A stretch of 64,000 nucleotides of DNA, from positions 62,001-126,000 of the forward strand of contig NZ_LCYG01000032.1 in assembly GCF_001017175.1 (NCBI RefSeq), read 5' to 3'. The DNA comes from Microvirga vignae. GTDB lineage: Bacteria > Pseudomonadota > Alphaproteobacteria > Rhizobiales > Beijerinckiaceae. The translations under genes and the position numbers were made by a program. The notes beneath the pieces are model-generated. The model worked only from the letters and a program-made list of their open reading frames with translations, made no database searches and was not told where the DNA came from. This document shows positions 50,047-59,394 of the stretch, in pieces (positions within the stretch are counted from its first letter, which is position 1; each line of letters starts with the position of its first letter).

Positions 50047-50979
50047 CTACCGCCGGCCCACAGCCCGAACCCGCTCGCGGTAGGCGGTGTAGAGGCCGCT
50101 GGCCGCAATGATGCCGGCCCCTGTGATGGTCCAGGCGTCAGGCAGCGCACCGAAGACCGCAAACCCGAGCGCTCCGGCCCAGATCAGCTGCGCATAGGAG
50201 AACGGCGCCATCAGGGATGCACTGGCATGGCGGTAGGCCAGCACGACCAGCCCGTGGCCAGCCGTGGAGAACGTACCCATCACCAGCGCCAGCCCGAGTT
50301 CAGACCATGACGGCGTGACCCACACGAACGGCACGACGGCACTGAGCAGGCCCAGCCCGACCAGCGCCGAGTAAGCGAGGGTGGTCGTCGGCCGGTCGGA
50401 CCCGCTGATCAGCTTTGTGACGATCGCTGCGCCTGCCCAGCAGGCAGCGCCCAGCAGCGGTAGCAGCGAGGCCATCTGGAATGCCCCGGTGCCGGGACGG
50501 ATGATCACCAGGACACCCGCAAGGCCAACGAGAGCCGCCGTCCAGCGCCGCCAGCCGACTTCTTCCTTCAGGAACAGAACCGCGAGGGCCGTGATCAGGA
50601 CGGGGGAGATGAAGAAGATGGCGGTCGCGTCGGCCACCGGCAGCACCGGCAGCGCCATGTAGAAGAACAGGGCCGAGCCGACCATGCCGAGGCCGCGCAG
50701 CACCTGCAGGCCGGGCCGGTGCGAGTGCAGCCCTGCCCGGCCGGAACTGCGCCAGACCAGCGGCAGCAGGATGAGGCAGAAGACGGCGTAGCGCAGCCAC
50801 GCCACCTCGATGGCCGGCAACGAACGCGTCAGCGCCTTTCCGGCAATATCCCCGCACGAGAAGAGGACGGTCGAGGCCAGGATCAGCCCGATGCCGCGCA
50901 GCGGGATTTGCGCGGGAAGGGCTAAGCGAGAGGGCGCCAACTCGGGCAAAGCCGGCGCGACGACAGCAGTACTGGCCAT
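50047..50979 (-). CDS. EamA/DMT-family transporter
   Basis: The 310-residue protein has ten predicted transmembrane helices in two EamA repeats (about residues 30-165 and 175-300), with IFFISPVLITALAVLFLKEE at the end of the first and FSYAQLIWAGALGFAVFGAL in the second. DMT transporters export or exchange metabolites, and the substrate is unknown. It is monocistronic, and its GC-rich codon use differs from the decayed sequence around it, so it looks functional. Confidence 0.88.
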   Translation of the reverse strand: MASTAVVAPALPELAPSRLALPAQIPLRGIGLILASTVLFSCGDIAGKALTRSLPAIEVAWLRYAVFCLILLPLVWRSSGRAGLHSHRPGLQVLRGLGMVGSALFFYMALPVLPVADATAIFFISPVLITALAVLFLKEEVGWRRWTAALVGLAGVLVIIRPGTGAFQMASLLPLLGAACWAGAAIVTKLISGSDRPTTTLAYSALVGLGLLSAVVPFVWVTPSWSELGLALVMGTFSTAGHGLVVLAYRHASASLMAPFSYAQLIWAGALGFAVFGALPDAWTITGAGIIAASGLYTAYRERVRAVGRR

Positions 50980-51303
50980 GGGGTTCTCAGCAATCCGTCC
51001 GCTCGACGGGGCGGACTCGTCTCACAATTGCCTGCTCTATCAGCCAGAGTTTGGCTGCCATGAGAAGCGCAAAGACCGCAGGCATTCTATGCGTCCTGCA
51101 CATCGATTAACGATCTGTCAATGATTGTTATGCTTCCACGGCATAGTTCAATGGCGGGCTTGGCATCCGGATTACGCTGCTGAAGACCAGACGGTAGCGC
51201 CGACCGGCAAGGCCCGTCGACCAACAGAACCGGATCCACCAGATCTATGAAAAAGGCCCCGGATTTCCCGCGGCCTCCGCTTGCGTGCTGGCCACGCCAG
51301 ATC
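50980..51303. other. Intergenic stretch
   Basis: No gene seen between the EamA gene and the conserved hypothetical protein. Short minus-strand frames here have no ribosome site. Confidence 0.45.
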
Positions 51304-51825
51304 CTAATCCTGATGAAAAGGACCAAACCAAGTCTTGGTCTGCGAGAACACGGCATAGTCCGCAACCGAGGTGGCCATGGTCGCCGCCTGTTGGACTGCC
51401 CCTAACCGGGTCATCACTTCTTCCGACGGGAACGGGTCAGCCTGCCGCCCGATCGCCAGCGCGCCCTCAAGGATCTCAAGATGCTCCCGGAACGAGAGAC
51501 GGTATGGCATCAGCGAGTCGATATACGCCTGCCGCCTGCGTTCGACCTCTGCCGTGTCGGCACAGGCCAAGCGGGTCACGAAGGGCAGCAGCAATTGCCG
51601 CTCCTCGTCACTGGCTTCGTCGTTCAAGTGCATCGCCAAATGGCAGATCGGGCGCGAGAAGCAGCCCGGCATGTCACCGACGGTGCGCACCGGCCGGTAG
51701 GGGAAGCCGGCCGCGACCACGGCCGCTTCGTTGAGGCAGGTTCCGCCGTCCCGGCCGGGGAATACGTGCGAGCCGTGTTTCAGCTTCCAGTTCAGAATGT
51801 GGTCGAAACTGTCCATGGCGGCCAT
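51304..51825 (-). CDS. Conserved hypothetical protein
   Basis: The 173-residue product (FDHILNWKLKHGSHVFPGRD then GGTCLNEAAVVAAGFPYRPV) looks like a conserved Hyphomicrobiales protein of unknown function, with Cys in GGTCLNEA and PGCFSRPICHL. The open frame extends 85 codons further up, but those residues are unlike a folded protein, so ATG 51825 (or 51816) is taken as the start. There is no strong ribosome site. Confidence 0.6.
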   Translation of the reverse strand: MAAMDSFDHILNWKLKHGSHVFPGRDGGTCLNEAAVVAAGFPYRPVRTVGDMPGCFSRPICHLAMHLNDEASDEERQLLLPFVTRLACADTAEVERRRQAYIDSLMPYRLSFREHLEILEGALAIGRQADPFPSEEVMTRLGAVQQAATMATSVADYAVFSQTKTWFGPFHQD

Positions 51826-52119
51826 CACTGTGGCGCGCCCACTCCCGAATGGTGATCCTCCACTTGCGCGACTGTCAATCGGGAGGGGCCCGCAGCGGGC
51901 GTCGACGACAGAAAAGCCGCGGAGCCTGCAAGCGGCGATCCGAGCCGGATGAGCGAGCGGCGGCACCTGGTGAACACTCGACGTCGGCCTTATCGATCCC
52001 GCCCACCGCAGGCCTGACATCCCTTGGTTCAATTCTTCGCGTTTCAAATGAAGGGATCTGCCGACAAGAGGCGGCAGCAACTCGTAAGGGTTCTCCTCTG
52101 TCTTCGCTGTGTGAGGCAG

Positions 52120-52388
52120 TTACCTGGGACGCTCCTTGGCCCTCCCCGCGCACGCCCCGGCTCTCCGGTCAACTTCGGCGGCCACGTCCGACCAGAACCG
52201 GAAGCCCTGCTCGCTCCCTCTGGCGCGGCAATAGAAGGCCTGCTGGCGGGCACGGGCATAAGCGTCCCTGCCCTCGTAGGCTATAAGGCAGACAGCCTCG
52301 TACTCAACCGCCGTGAGGTTGTCACCGCCTGTCCGGCGCCAAGGAAACGAGCAAGGGATTCGCGAAAAGATCTGACAAGCCGGCGCAT
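52120..52388 (-). pseudogene. Frameshifted paralogue of the gene at 29547
   Basis: The C-terminal part (AVEYEAVCLIAYEGRDAYAR, then RARGSEQGFRFWSDVAAEVD and GRAKERPR) is nearly the same as in 29547-29816. Its start, MRRLVRSFRESLARFL from ATG 52388, matches MRSLLNRLRDSLRGRI of the other copy but is in a different frame: 269 bases here against 270 there. A one-base loss has probably inactivated it, unless the in-frame ATG at 52404 is used. Confidence 0.55.
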
Positions 52389-52529
52389 GACAGGAGTGAA
52401 GCAAACCTCTTCCACGGCTGGCAAGCTACCGCTCGAGTTTGCGTCCCCAGTGCGTCCCCAGTTCCAAAAACACGAAACTCCCCGATTAGGGCGCCTGCGG
52501 AAATCTTCTTAGATTTCAATGAATTGGAG

Positions 52530-52546
52530 TGGTGCCTAGGGGCGGA
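52530..52546 (-). repeat. tRNA 3'-end-like direct repeat, copy C
   Basis: On the minus strand it reads TCCGCCCCTAGGCACCA. Downstream on the same strand come a weak hairpin, a TGGGGACGCA direct repeat and the paralogous small gene, the same order as at copy B. Confidence 0.5.
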
Positions 52547-53637
52547 GTGCGATAAACAAGAAAAATCAGTCACTTACTCGAAAGTGGGACTCCTGCTTAT
52601 CTGCGGAGACGACAAAGCTTTTTGCGCATTGTGTCCCACCCCCGAGAGACAGGACGATTCCCTTCTGACCCGCCAAATCGGGCCCGGATGAGAGCTGATC
52701 CGAGGTTCCGTGTATCGGAGACCGTTGAACGGGTCTCTGGCTGTGATGCCCTGCCTACTATTGTACCTATGACCAACTTGGCCCGCACCAGGTCGAGATC
52801 GGCATATCCGTGCCGGAGATCTGCCGCAGGATGAAAGGTTTTTAAGCCAGTCTTCTATCGGAGAAAGCAGAGGTATGGCGGTCTAATGCCGTCCGAGGTG
52901 AAGAGCTTGCGGTATGTTAAGGCGAACACTTGCCTGCTTAAGTTGGCGACGGATCCGACCCTCTATCTGGAGATACTCTTGGGGCGATCCGCCGCACCTG
53001 TCGGTGCCGTCCCCGCCATTTCCTGAAGATAGACTACCCCCGGAGAGGTATAGACATCTTTCCTCTCCACGGATGATAAGCTTGAACTTACATTGCTAAC
53101 TGTCAGGCCCGCTCTCCAGCGGCTTATGCAAAAAAGGCAGGGCGTGTCACGCGTCCGGGGACAGGACGAGAGTCCTTCCCTCTGGTCGAGCGACCTTGGC
53201 GAAAGCCACCTCAATTTTCACCAATCGGAAACTCACGCGCGCGGGAGACAATCTCCGCGACTGATTCCACATGAGGGCCTGAATGGCTGCGATATCGACG
53301 GTTCATGTGGGGCTGAAGCCCTGCCCCATTGCCAATGTTTCCAGCGGAGCGCGACGAAAGAGTCGTGAGGCCGCTCCACTGATCCGGTGCCGCAGAGATC
53401 GGCTGCCGATCTATATCTTCTGGCATATAGATCTCCAGTAAAATTCCTGACACATGAAGACTAGGTCTGATGTTCGACGTTGCCGGGGCGCCTTTTACAG
53501 CGACACTGCTCGGTTTGACCATCAGTCAGAGCAGCAACATTTCGCGCTGAGCTTCCAGAACAACCTGAAACTACATGGCGGGACTGAGCCCGCCGAGACA
53601 AAACTGGCTGCGCCGTGCGCAGCGGAGGAGACTTGAT
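52547..53637. other. Long gene-poor stretch before the RTX gene
   Basis: Over a kilobase without a recognised gene. Frames are short and lack ribosome sites. It should contain the promoter of the large RTX gene, but I could not define it. Confidence 0.45.
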
Positions 53638-56600
53638 ATGGCAACCACGACCACTGCCACGGACGGCAATGACAAGATGATTGGTGGCTCCGGTGCCGAC
53701 AGTCTCAGCGGCGGAGCAGGCACAGACTCCTTGAATGGAGGGTCTGGCGCCGATACCCTTAATGGTGGCAGCGGACTCGACACGGTCCTCGGCGGCTCTG
53801 GAGCCGATACCCTGATCTATAAGGCATATGAAAATCAGTGGCTCATCGATGGAGAGGTTTATACCGGCAATGACCAGACATTCACTTTGACCTCGACCGG
53901 TACAATCGCCTGGGACCAACCTTCAAGCGGCACGACAGTCGGTGCTACGAGCTTTTCCGGTTACGACGTCTACGATGGTGGGAATGGTGCTGTCGGCTCG
54001 GGCTCGTCCAAGGTCAATACTACGCTGGATGCTGATACGCTGGAGATTTGGCTCAGTGCCCAGCAACTAAGTGATCCGGCCGTTCAAGCGGAGATCGCGT
54101 ATTACAAGAACCAGTGGGTTCCGGCGCACCTTAATGCTCAAACCGGGCAAGCAGACCAAGCAGTTTATACGTTTAAAACTTTGAACCTTCAGGTCTCCGC
54201 GATCGAGAAGGTCGTGGTCAAGGACGCGTATGGCAACGCGACTATAGCCACGAAGGGTGACGATACCACCGCCGTCGAGGCTGGGGACGATGTCTCAGGC
54301 AGTGGCCCATCGACAGGCAATGTCCTTGCCAACGACTTCGATTTTGATTCATCGGCAAAGATGGCTGTCTCGGCAGCCGGCGCGGGCAATGCTGCGACAT
54401 CTCAGGTCACTGCAGGCTCCTCTGTTACGCTCGTAGGAAATTACGGAACGCTCGTTATCAAGTCTGATGGGAGCTACACCTATACACTCAACAATACGAC
54501 CGGCAGCGCTGCCGATCACCTAGCGCAGGGCGAGAGCGCCAGTGACGTTTTCACCTATGTGGTGAGTGACGATAAAGGAGCGAGCGGCCAGGCGCGCCTG
54601 ACGGTGACGGTCACGGGCACCAATGACGCCCCGGTGATCGCGACGGCAGCGGGTCAGGCTCAGGGTGCAGTAAGCGAGGCTGGAAACCTCGACGACGGCA
54701 CCATGGTGATTGGAACGGCGACGGCCTCTGGCCAGCTGAGCTCGTCGGATGTGGATCACAACGCGACGGCGACCTGGAGCGGCTCGGCGGTTGGCACCTA
54801 TGGCTCGTTTGCAATCGATGCGACGGGCAAGTGGATCTACACGCTCGATAACAGCAACAACAGCGCGGCGGACCGCCTTGCCGAAGGCGAGATCAAGACC
54901 GAGATGTTCACGGCGACGGTGACGGACGATAAGGGCGCGACCGCGACCCAGGTCATCACGGTCACCGTGACGGGCACGAACGATAAGCCGGTGATCACGA
55001 CGGCGACAGGCCAGAACGAAGGCGCGGTGCGTGAGGCGGGCCACAACGACGACGGGACGGTGGACGCCGGGACTCCGTCTGCCTCTGGCACGCTGACCTC
55101 GTCAGACGTCGACACCAGCGCGACGGCGACCTGGAGCGGGTCGGCAACGGGCATCTACGGCTCGTTTGCGATCGGCGCGGATGGCGAGTGGACCTACACG
55201 GTCGACGCCACGGCCGGCTCTGCGGCTGACAAGCTCGCCGAGGGTGAGACAAAAACCGAGACGTTCACGGCGACGGTGACGGACGATAAGGGCGCGACCG
55301 CGACCCAGACCGTAACGGTGACGATCACCGGCACGAACGACATTCCGAGTGTCATCACTGAGATCGCCGACGATTCCACGGAGGAGGACCAGTTTTACGA
55401 GTACAACGCATCAACGCATTTCAAAGACGTCGATGCGGGCGACGTGGTGACCTACAGCGCCACGGGTCTGCCCGATGGGCTGACGATCGACACCGCCACG
55501 GGTGTCATTTCGGGCACCCCGACCAACGCGGTCGTGGGCAACCACACGGTCGTCGTCACGGCCTCGGACGGCGAGGCTAACGCCTCGAGCGAGTTCGTGC
55601 TCACCGTCGTCAACACCAACGACGGTCCGGTGGTCACTAGTGCTACGCTGACGGTGTCGGAGGGCGGCACGGTTACGCTGGCGGCCTCGAACTTCGGGGT
55701 AATCGATCCGGACAACTCGTCCTACACCTTCACGGTGTCGAACGTGACGGGCGGCGCCTTCAAGATCGGCGGCTCCACTGTCACGAGCTTCACCTCAGCC
55801 CAACTTGCGGGGGGTCAGGTGCAGTTCGTGCACGATGGTGGGGAGACGGCTCCGACCTTCTCGGTTAAGGCCAATGACGGCACCGCCGACAGCAACGTTC
55901 TCGCCGGAACGGTGAGCTTCACGAACGTCAACGACGCGGCAGTGATCAGCGGCACGTCTACAGGAACAGTGGTCGAGGCTGGCTCATCCAACAGCGGCGG
56001 CACGCCGACAGCAACGGGTGACCTATTGGCGACGGACGTGGACAACACGAACGATGCGTTCCAAGCGGTTACCACGGCGGCGGCGAGTGCGAATGGCTAC
56101 GGCACCTACACAGTGTCGGCAGCAGGCGTTTGGACCTACACGCTCAACAACAATCATTTGGCCGTCGATTCTCTCAATAATGGCCAGTCCTTGACTGATA
56201 CCTTCACCGTCTACTCTCAGGACGGAACCCCGAAGATCGTGAGTGTTACGATTGAGGGCGCCAACGATACGGCGCTGCAAGTCTTCTTTACCAACCCGGC
56301 TGACGCATTGACCAATTCCGGTGGTGGCGTCGTTTCTGGAACGTACACGGGTGCAACTGCAACAGGCATAGTTACGATCCAGGTTACCTACCAGGATAAT
56401 AACAATACGCCCATTACAGTATCGGCTACCGTCAATGCGAATAACGGTACCTGGTCTACGTCATCGGTACCGGCCAGTGCCAATGGGAAGCCAATTTCTG
56501 TAACCGCAACAGAGAAAAATTCTAGCGGAACGTTGATCGCTACAGCAACAGCAAGCGGAAAAGCGCCCGCAGGTGTGTCTGGTGAGCCGATCAATTTGGG

Positions 56601-57984
56601 GTTGACCAATCCGGGCGGCGATTTCGCACAGGTTGTAGTCACTATTGCGAACCTTCCGTCAGGATGGGCCCTGGACGGTGCAATCCAAAAGGAGGACGGT
56701 TCTTGGGTGGTGACAACGACGGATGTGTCCTCCCTCAAGGTCACTACGCCAAGCACATACGTCGGAGCCGAGGTGCTGAACGTGGCCATGAGCTGGACCA
56801 ATACCGACGGCACGACCGGGACAGCTACCGTTCTGGACAACATCGAAGCGTTCGCCCCCAGCTCGCCGATCATCGCTTGGTCCGGGGACGACGTCCTGAC
56901 GGGTGCGAATGGCAGTGAGGACACCTTCGTTGTGTCTCACCCGGCGAGCCAAGTCGTGATCTACGCGTTCGAGGCCCACGACAAAGTAAACCTGATAGGT
57001 TTCAATGGGGTCGCGAGCTTCGGTGACCTGACGGTCGCGGCCGATGAGAGCGGGGATGCCCTGATCCAGCTGGCTGACGGCGCAAGCATCACGATTAAGG
57101 ACGTCTCCCCCGGTCAGCTCACGGATGCCAACTTCGTGTTCAATGTCGAGCCTCAGGTGGCCATCGCCGAAGGCACCACCATGTCGCTAGGCGACGGCTC
57201 CATGCTGCCGCTGAGCGGTGTGATCACGAACGCAGGCGAGCTCACCATGAACTCGACCGGCGGCGATACGCTCCTGCAGCTGATCAAGGAGGATGTCACC
57301 TTCACCGGAGGCGGCGCGATCACGCTGTCGGACTCGTCCAGCAACGTGATCCAGGGCACGGGCATGCAGATCAAGCTGACGAACGTGGACAACACGATCT
57401 CGGGCTCAGGTCAGATCGGCGCGGGCCAGATGATCCTCGACAACCAGGGCACGATCACCGCCACCGGCATGAACGCGCTCGTGATCGACACCGGCACGAA
57501 CGCAGTGGTCAATTCCGGCACACTCTCCGCCACCGGCAGTGGAGGCCTGCTGGTCACCAGTGGCCTGATGAACTCCGGGACCATCTGGGCCCATGGCGGC
57601 AACGTCACCATCGCGGGTGCCGTCACCGGAGACGGTGTGTCCGTGATCGATGGCGGCGCCACCCTCGCGTTTGGGGCCGCGGCCTCGGTCAAGGTCGACA
57701 TGGGCCACGGTGACGGGACATTGAAGCTCGTGGACAGCGACTCGTTTACTGGCTCCGTCACCGGCTTCGGGGCAGGCGATGCCTTCGACTTTTCGGATAT
57801 CGGGGAGAACGCCACCCTGAGTTACGCCGCTCATGCGAATGGGTTCGGCGGCGTTCTCACAGTGACCGACGGAGAAGATACCGCCACCATCCGCCTCCAA
57901 GGCCAGTATGATGTGTCCCACTTCACCCTGGTTTCGGATGCTACTGGTGGCACGCTCCTGAAATACGACTGGCTCCTCGCATAA
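53638..57984 (+). CDS. Large RTX / VCBS-repeat secreted protein
   Basis: The 1448-residue protein has five RTX nonapeptides (GGSGADTLN type, residues 16-59), which bind calcium. VCBS repeats follow (about 230-590, each ending [15 protein letters not shown]), then a cadherin/He_PIG-like domain (about 590-680), further Ig/VCBS-like domains to about 1000, and a C-terminal beta-helical region with NSGTL..GSG turns and a [13 protein letters not shown] segment. It is probably exported by a type I system as an adhesin or matrix protein. There is no N-terminal signal peptide. GGAGGAGAC before the ATG at 53638 fixes the start. No T1SS genes are nearby. Confidence 0.85.
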   Translation: MATTTTATDGNDKMIGGSGADSLSGGAGTDSLNGGSGADTLNGGSGLDTVLGGSGADTLIYKAYENQWLIDGEVYTGNDQTFTLTSTGTIAWDQPSSGTTVGATSFSGYDVYDGGNGAVGSGSSKVNTTLDADTLEIWLSAQQLSDPAVQAEIAYYKNQWVPAHLNAQTGQADQAVYTFKTLNLQVSAIEKVVVKDAYGNATIATKGDDTTAVEAGDDVSGSGPSTGNVLANDFDFDSSAKMAVSAAGAGNAATSQVTAGSSVTLVGNYGTLVIKSDGSYTYTLNNTTGSAADHLAQGESASDVFTYVVSDDKGASGQARLTVTVTGTNDAPVIATAAGQAQGAVSEAGNLDDGTMVIGTATASGQLSSSDVDHNATATWSGSAVGTYGSFAIDATGKWIYTLDNSNNSAADRLAEGEIKTEMFTATVTDDKGATATQVITVTVTGTNDKPVITTATGQNEGAVREAGHNDDGTVDAGTPSASGTLTSSDVDTSATATWSGSATGIYGSFAIGADGEWTYTVDATAGSAADKLAEGETKTETFTATVTDDKGATATQTVTVTITGTNDIPSVITEIADDSTEEDQFYEYNASTHFKDVDAGDVVTYSATGLPDGLTIDTATGVISGTPTNAVVGNHTVVVTASDGEANASSEFVLTVVNTNDGPVVTSATLTVSEGGTVTLAASNFGVIDPDNSSYTFTVSNVTGGAFKIGGSTVTSFTSAQLAGGQVQFVHDGGETAPTFSVKANDGTADSNVLAGTVSFTNVNDAAVISGTSTGTVVEAGSSNSGGTPTATGDLLATDVDNTNDAFQAVTTAAASANGYGTYTVSAAGVWTYTLNNNHLAVDSLNNGQSLTDTFTVYSQDGTPKIVSVTIEGANDTALQVFFTNPADALTNSGGGVVSGTYTGATATGIVTIQVTYQDNNNTPITVSATVNANNGTWSTSSVPASANGKPISVTATEKNSSGTLIATATASGKAPAGVSGEPINLGLTNPGGDFAQVVVTIANLPSGWALDGAIQKEDGSWVVTTTDVSSLKVTTPSTYVGAEVLNVAMSWTNTDGTTGTATVLDNIEAFAPSSPIIAWSGDDVLTGANGSEDTFVVSHPASQVVIYAFEAHDKVNLIGFNGVASFGDLTVAADESGDALIQLADGASITIKDVSPGQLTDANFVFNVEPQVAIAEGTTMSLGDGSMLPLSGVITNAGELTMNSTGGDTLLQLIKEDVTFTGGGAITLSDSSSNVIQGTGMQIKLTNVDNTISGSGQIGAGQMILDNQGTITATGMNALVIDTGTNAVVNSGTLSATGSGGLLVTSGLMNSGTIWAHGGNVTIAGAVTGDGVSVIDGGATLAFGAAASVKVDMGHGDGTLKLVDSDSFTGSVTGFGAGDAFDFSDIGENATLSYAAHANGFGGVLTVTDGEDTATIRLQGQYDVSHFTLVSDATGGTLLKYDWLLA
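54640..55347 (+). repeat. Tandem VCBS coding repeat, 357-bp period
   Basis: Two consecutive units of 119 codons. A stretch of about 46 identical bases starts at 54906 and again at 55263, 357 bases apart, which points to recent duplication or gene conversion inside the RTX gene. Confidence 0.8.
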
Positions 57985-58026
57985 GGCCAGTCGGGTCAAA
58001 CTAACTGCTCCTTGCAGCAGGCCAAC

Positions 58027-58063
58027 AACAGCGAGGGCCCGGTATGACCGGGCCCTCGCTGTT
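58027..58063 (+). terminator. Rho-independent terminator of the RTX gene
   Basis: Perfect 17-base arms (58027-58043 and 58047-58063) around a three-base loop, ending in GTTTCT. It lies about 40 bases after the RTX stop codon. Confidence 0.8.
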
Positions 58064-58069
58064 TCTACC

Positions 58070-58215
58070 GCATCGTGCGGAAAAGTGGACCCGGTTTTCC
58101 ACACGATGCGCTGCTCTAGAGCCGTTTCCCCTTACGTGGAATCGGCTCTCCTCATTGTTCTGCCGCATTTTCTGACGGCGAACCGGATCCACTTCGCCGG
58201 AAAATGCTCTAGCAA
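58070..58215. repeat. Cluster of palindromic (REP-like) elements
   Basis: Three adjoining inverted repeats: GCATCGTG with CACGATGC around 58070-58110, AGAGCCG with CGGCTCT around 58117-58148, and GCATTTTC with GAAAATGC around 58163-58207. This mosaic resembles the palindromic intergenic elements scattered in Methylobacteriaceae genomes. Confidence 0.6.
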
Positions 58216-58216
58216 G

Positions 58217-58321
58217 ATGTATTCAATGCGCTCCTTTCTTGGACTGGTGATAGCCGTCGCAATGACAACCGGAGCTTCGGCCACCGATTTTGGTACAGAA
58301 CCTATCGAGCCACCAGAGTGA
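58217..58321 (+). CDS. Possible 34-residue exported peptide
   Basis: The frame MYSMRSFLGLVIAVAMTTGA then SATDFGTEPIEPPE looks like a signal peptide with a very short mature part. No ribosome site is visible and it abuts the palindrome cluster, so it may be chance. Confidence 0.2.
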   Translation: MYSMRSFLGLVIAVAMTTGASATDFGTEPIEPPE

Positions 58322-58586
58322 TCATCAACGAGATCGCCTGCTATGCGCGCCGCCGTGAGGGAAAGGCGCAGTGCCCGTGTGAGATGCCGAGGCTCACGGC
58401 AACCGTGTGGCGGCCTGCGCCCCATCTATTAGGTGCAGTTGCCGTTTGGGGCAGTTGAGCGATATTGCCACCTGCCTTGATGACCCGCGAGGGCGTCTTA
58501 ACGCAGAGGGGTAAAGACGCTCTGATCCCTCACTCGCGTCTCTTGTAACAACGTAGCTATATACGGGCGTTGTTCCGGACTGTCCT

Positions 58587-59165
58587 TCACTTTGGTGCAC
58601 GAAAGCACAATCCCTCGAAGCCATAAACATTACCAAGGCTTTCGTTGAGGCGCACCAAGTGGAAGCGCAGCGCCGTGCCACGCAGGAATGCTCGCGTTTC
58701 GGGGCCCTTGAAGAGCACAATCTCGAGCTGAGCGGGCAGTTGCTGCAGCAGGCGCAGGAACTCCCGCATGACGGCGTCGCTAAAGCCGATTGCTTCGAGA
58801 AACTCAAAACTTCCATCTTGGAAGAAGCGGACCTGCGGGTGTACCGCTTTGAGCATGAGCGAGGCCCCCGCGCGCTCGCCACGGACGCGGGCTCGCCCTA
58901 GCTCGGAGAATTGGGTGTTCGGCAGGCGCGGCGAACTACCGATCTGAAATCGGATGCGACGCGCCTGCCGCTCGCAGGTGAGCATTAGGAGACCTTGACG
59001 AGAGAGCCGGCTCGACGCTTCGAACTGCTGCACATCCGTGCGCAGAAGCACGAAATCGTCCGCGAGACGCTCGAGATGCCATCCGCCCTCCCCGATTACA
59101 AAACTTTGGGCAGCCACTGGCTGCGCCAGAAGCAGGCTGAGTAGCAAGAGCACTCGTCGTTTCAT
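58587..59165 (-). CDS. Secreted hypothetical protein
   Basis: The 192-residue protein has a signal peptide (MKRRVLLLLSLLLAQPVAAQ). The mature part (WHLERLADDFVLLRTDVQQF, LLMLTCERQARRIRFQIG, FLEAIGFSDAVMREFLRLLQ) has two Cys, one near the start and one near the end. It is probably periplasmic. GGAGGGCGG precedes the ATG. I do not recognise the family. Confidence 0.7.
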   Translation of the reverse strand: MKRRVLLLLSLLLAQPVAAQSFVIGEGGWHLERLADDFVLLRTDVQQFEASSRLSRQGLLMLTCERQARRIRFQIGSSPRLPNTQFSELGRARVRGERAGASLMLKAVHPQVRFFQDGSFEFLEAIGFSDAVMREFLRLLQQLPAQLEIVLFKGPETRAFLRGTALRFHLVRLNESLGNVYGFEGLCFRAPK

Positions 59166-59394
59166 CCGCCCTCCAGCTGCAGTCGAGCACGTTCATCGGA
59201 TCAGGTCCGGCCAGGAGGATACCAAGCAAGCTCTTAGCAATTGTCAATGCTATATGAATAATGCAAGCCGATGTTCCGAGATGAGCGTTTGTCGGGATCG
59301 GTGTCCTTGAGCATGCCCTTCCCCGTCCTGGCGGCACGATGACGAGGATATCCTCCCGCATCAGCCAGAACCCGCCTGCTTCCAACTTTATCGC

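Noticed and set aside
54640..55347. Possible CRISPR-like repeat array
   Set aside because: Only two long units with a 357-bp period, in frame and encoding VCBS domains; no short spacers.
57406..58104. 232-codon minus-strand frame at the end of the RTX gene
   Set aside because: Fully antisense to the RTX reading frame apart from a short end. The same holds for the 174-codon frame at 54520-55044.
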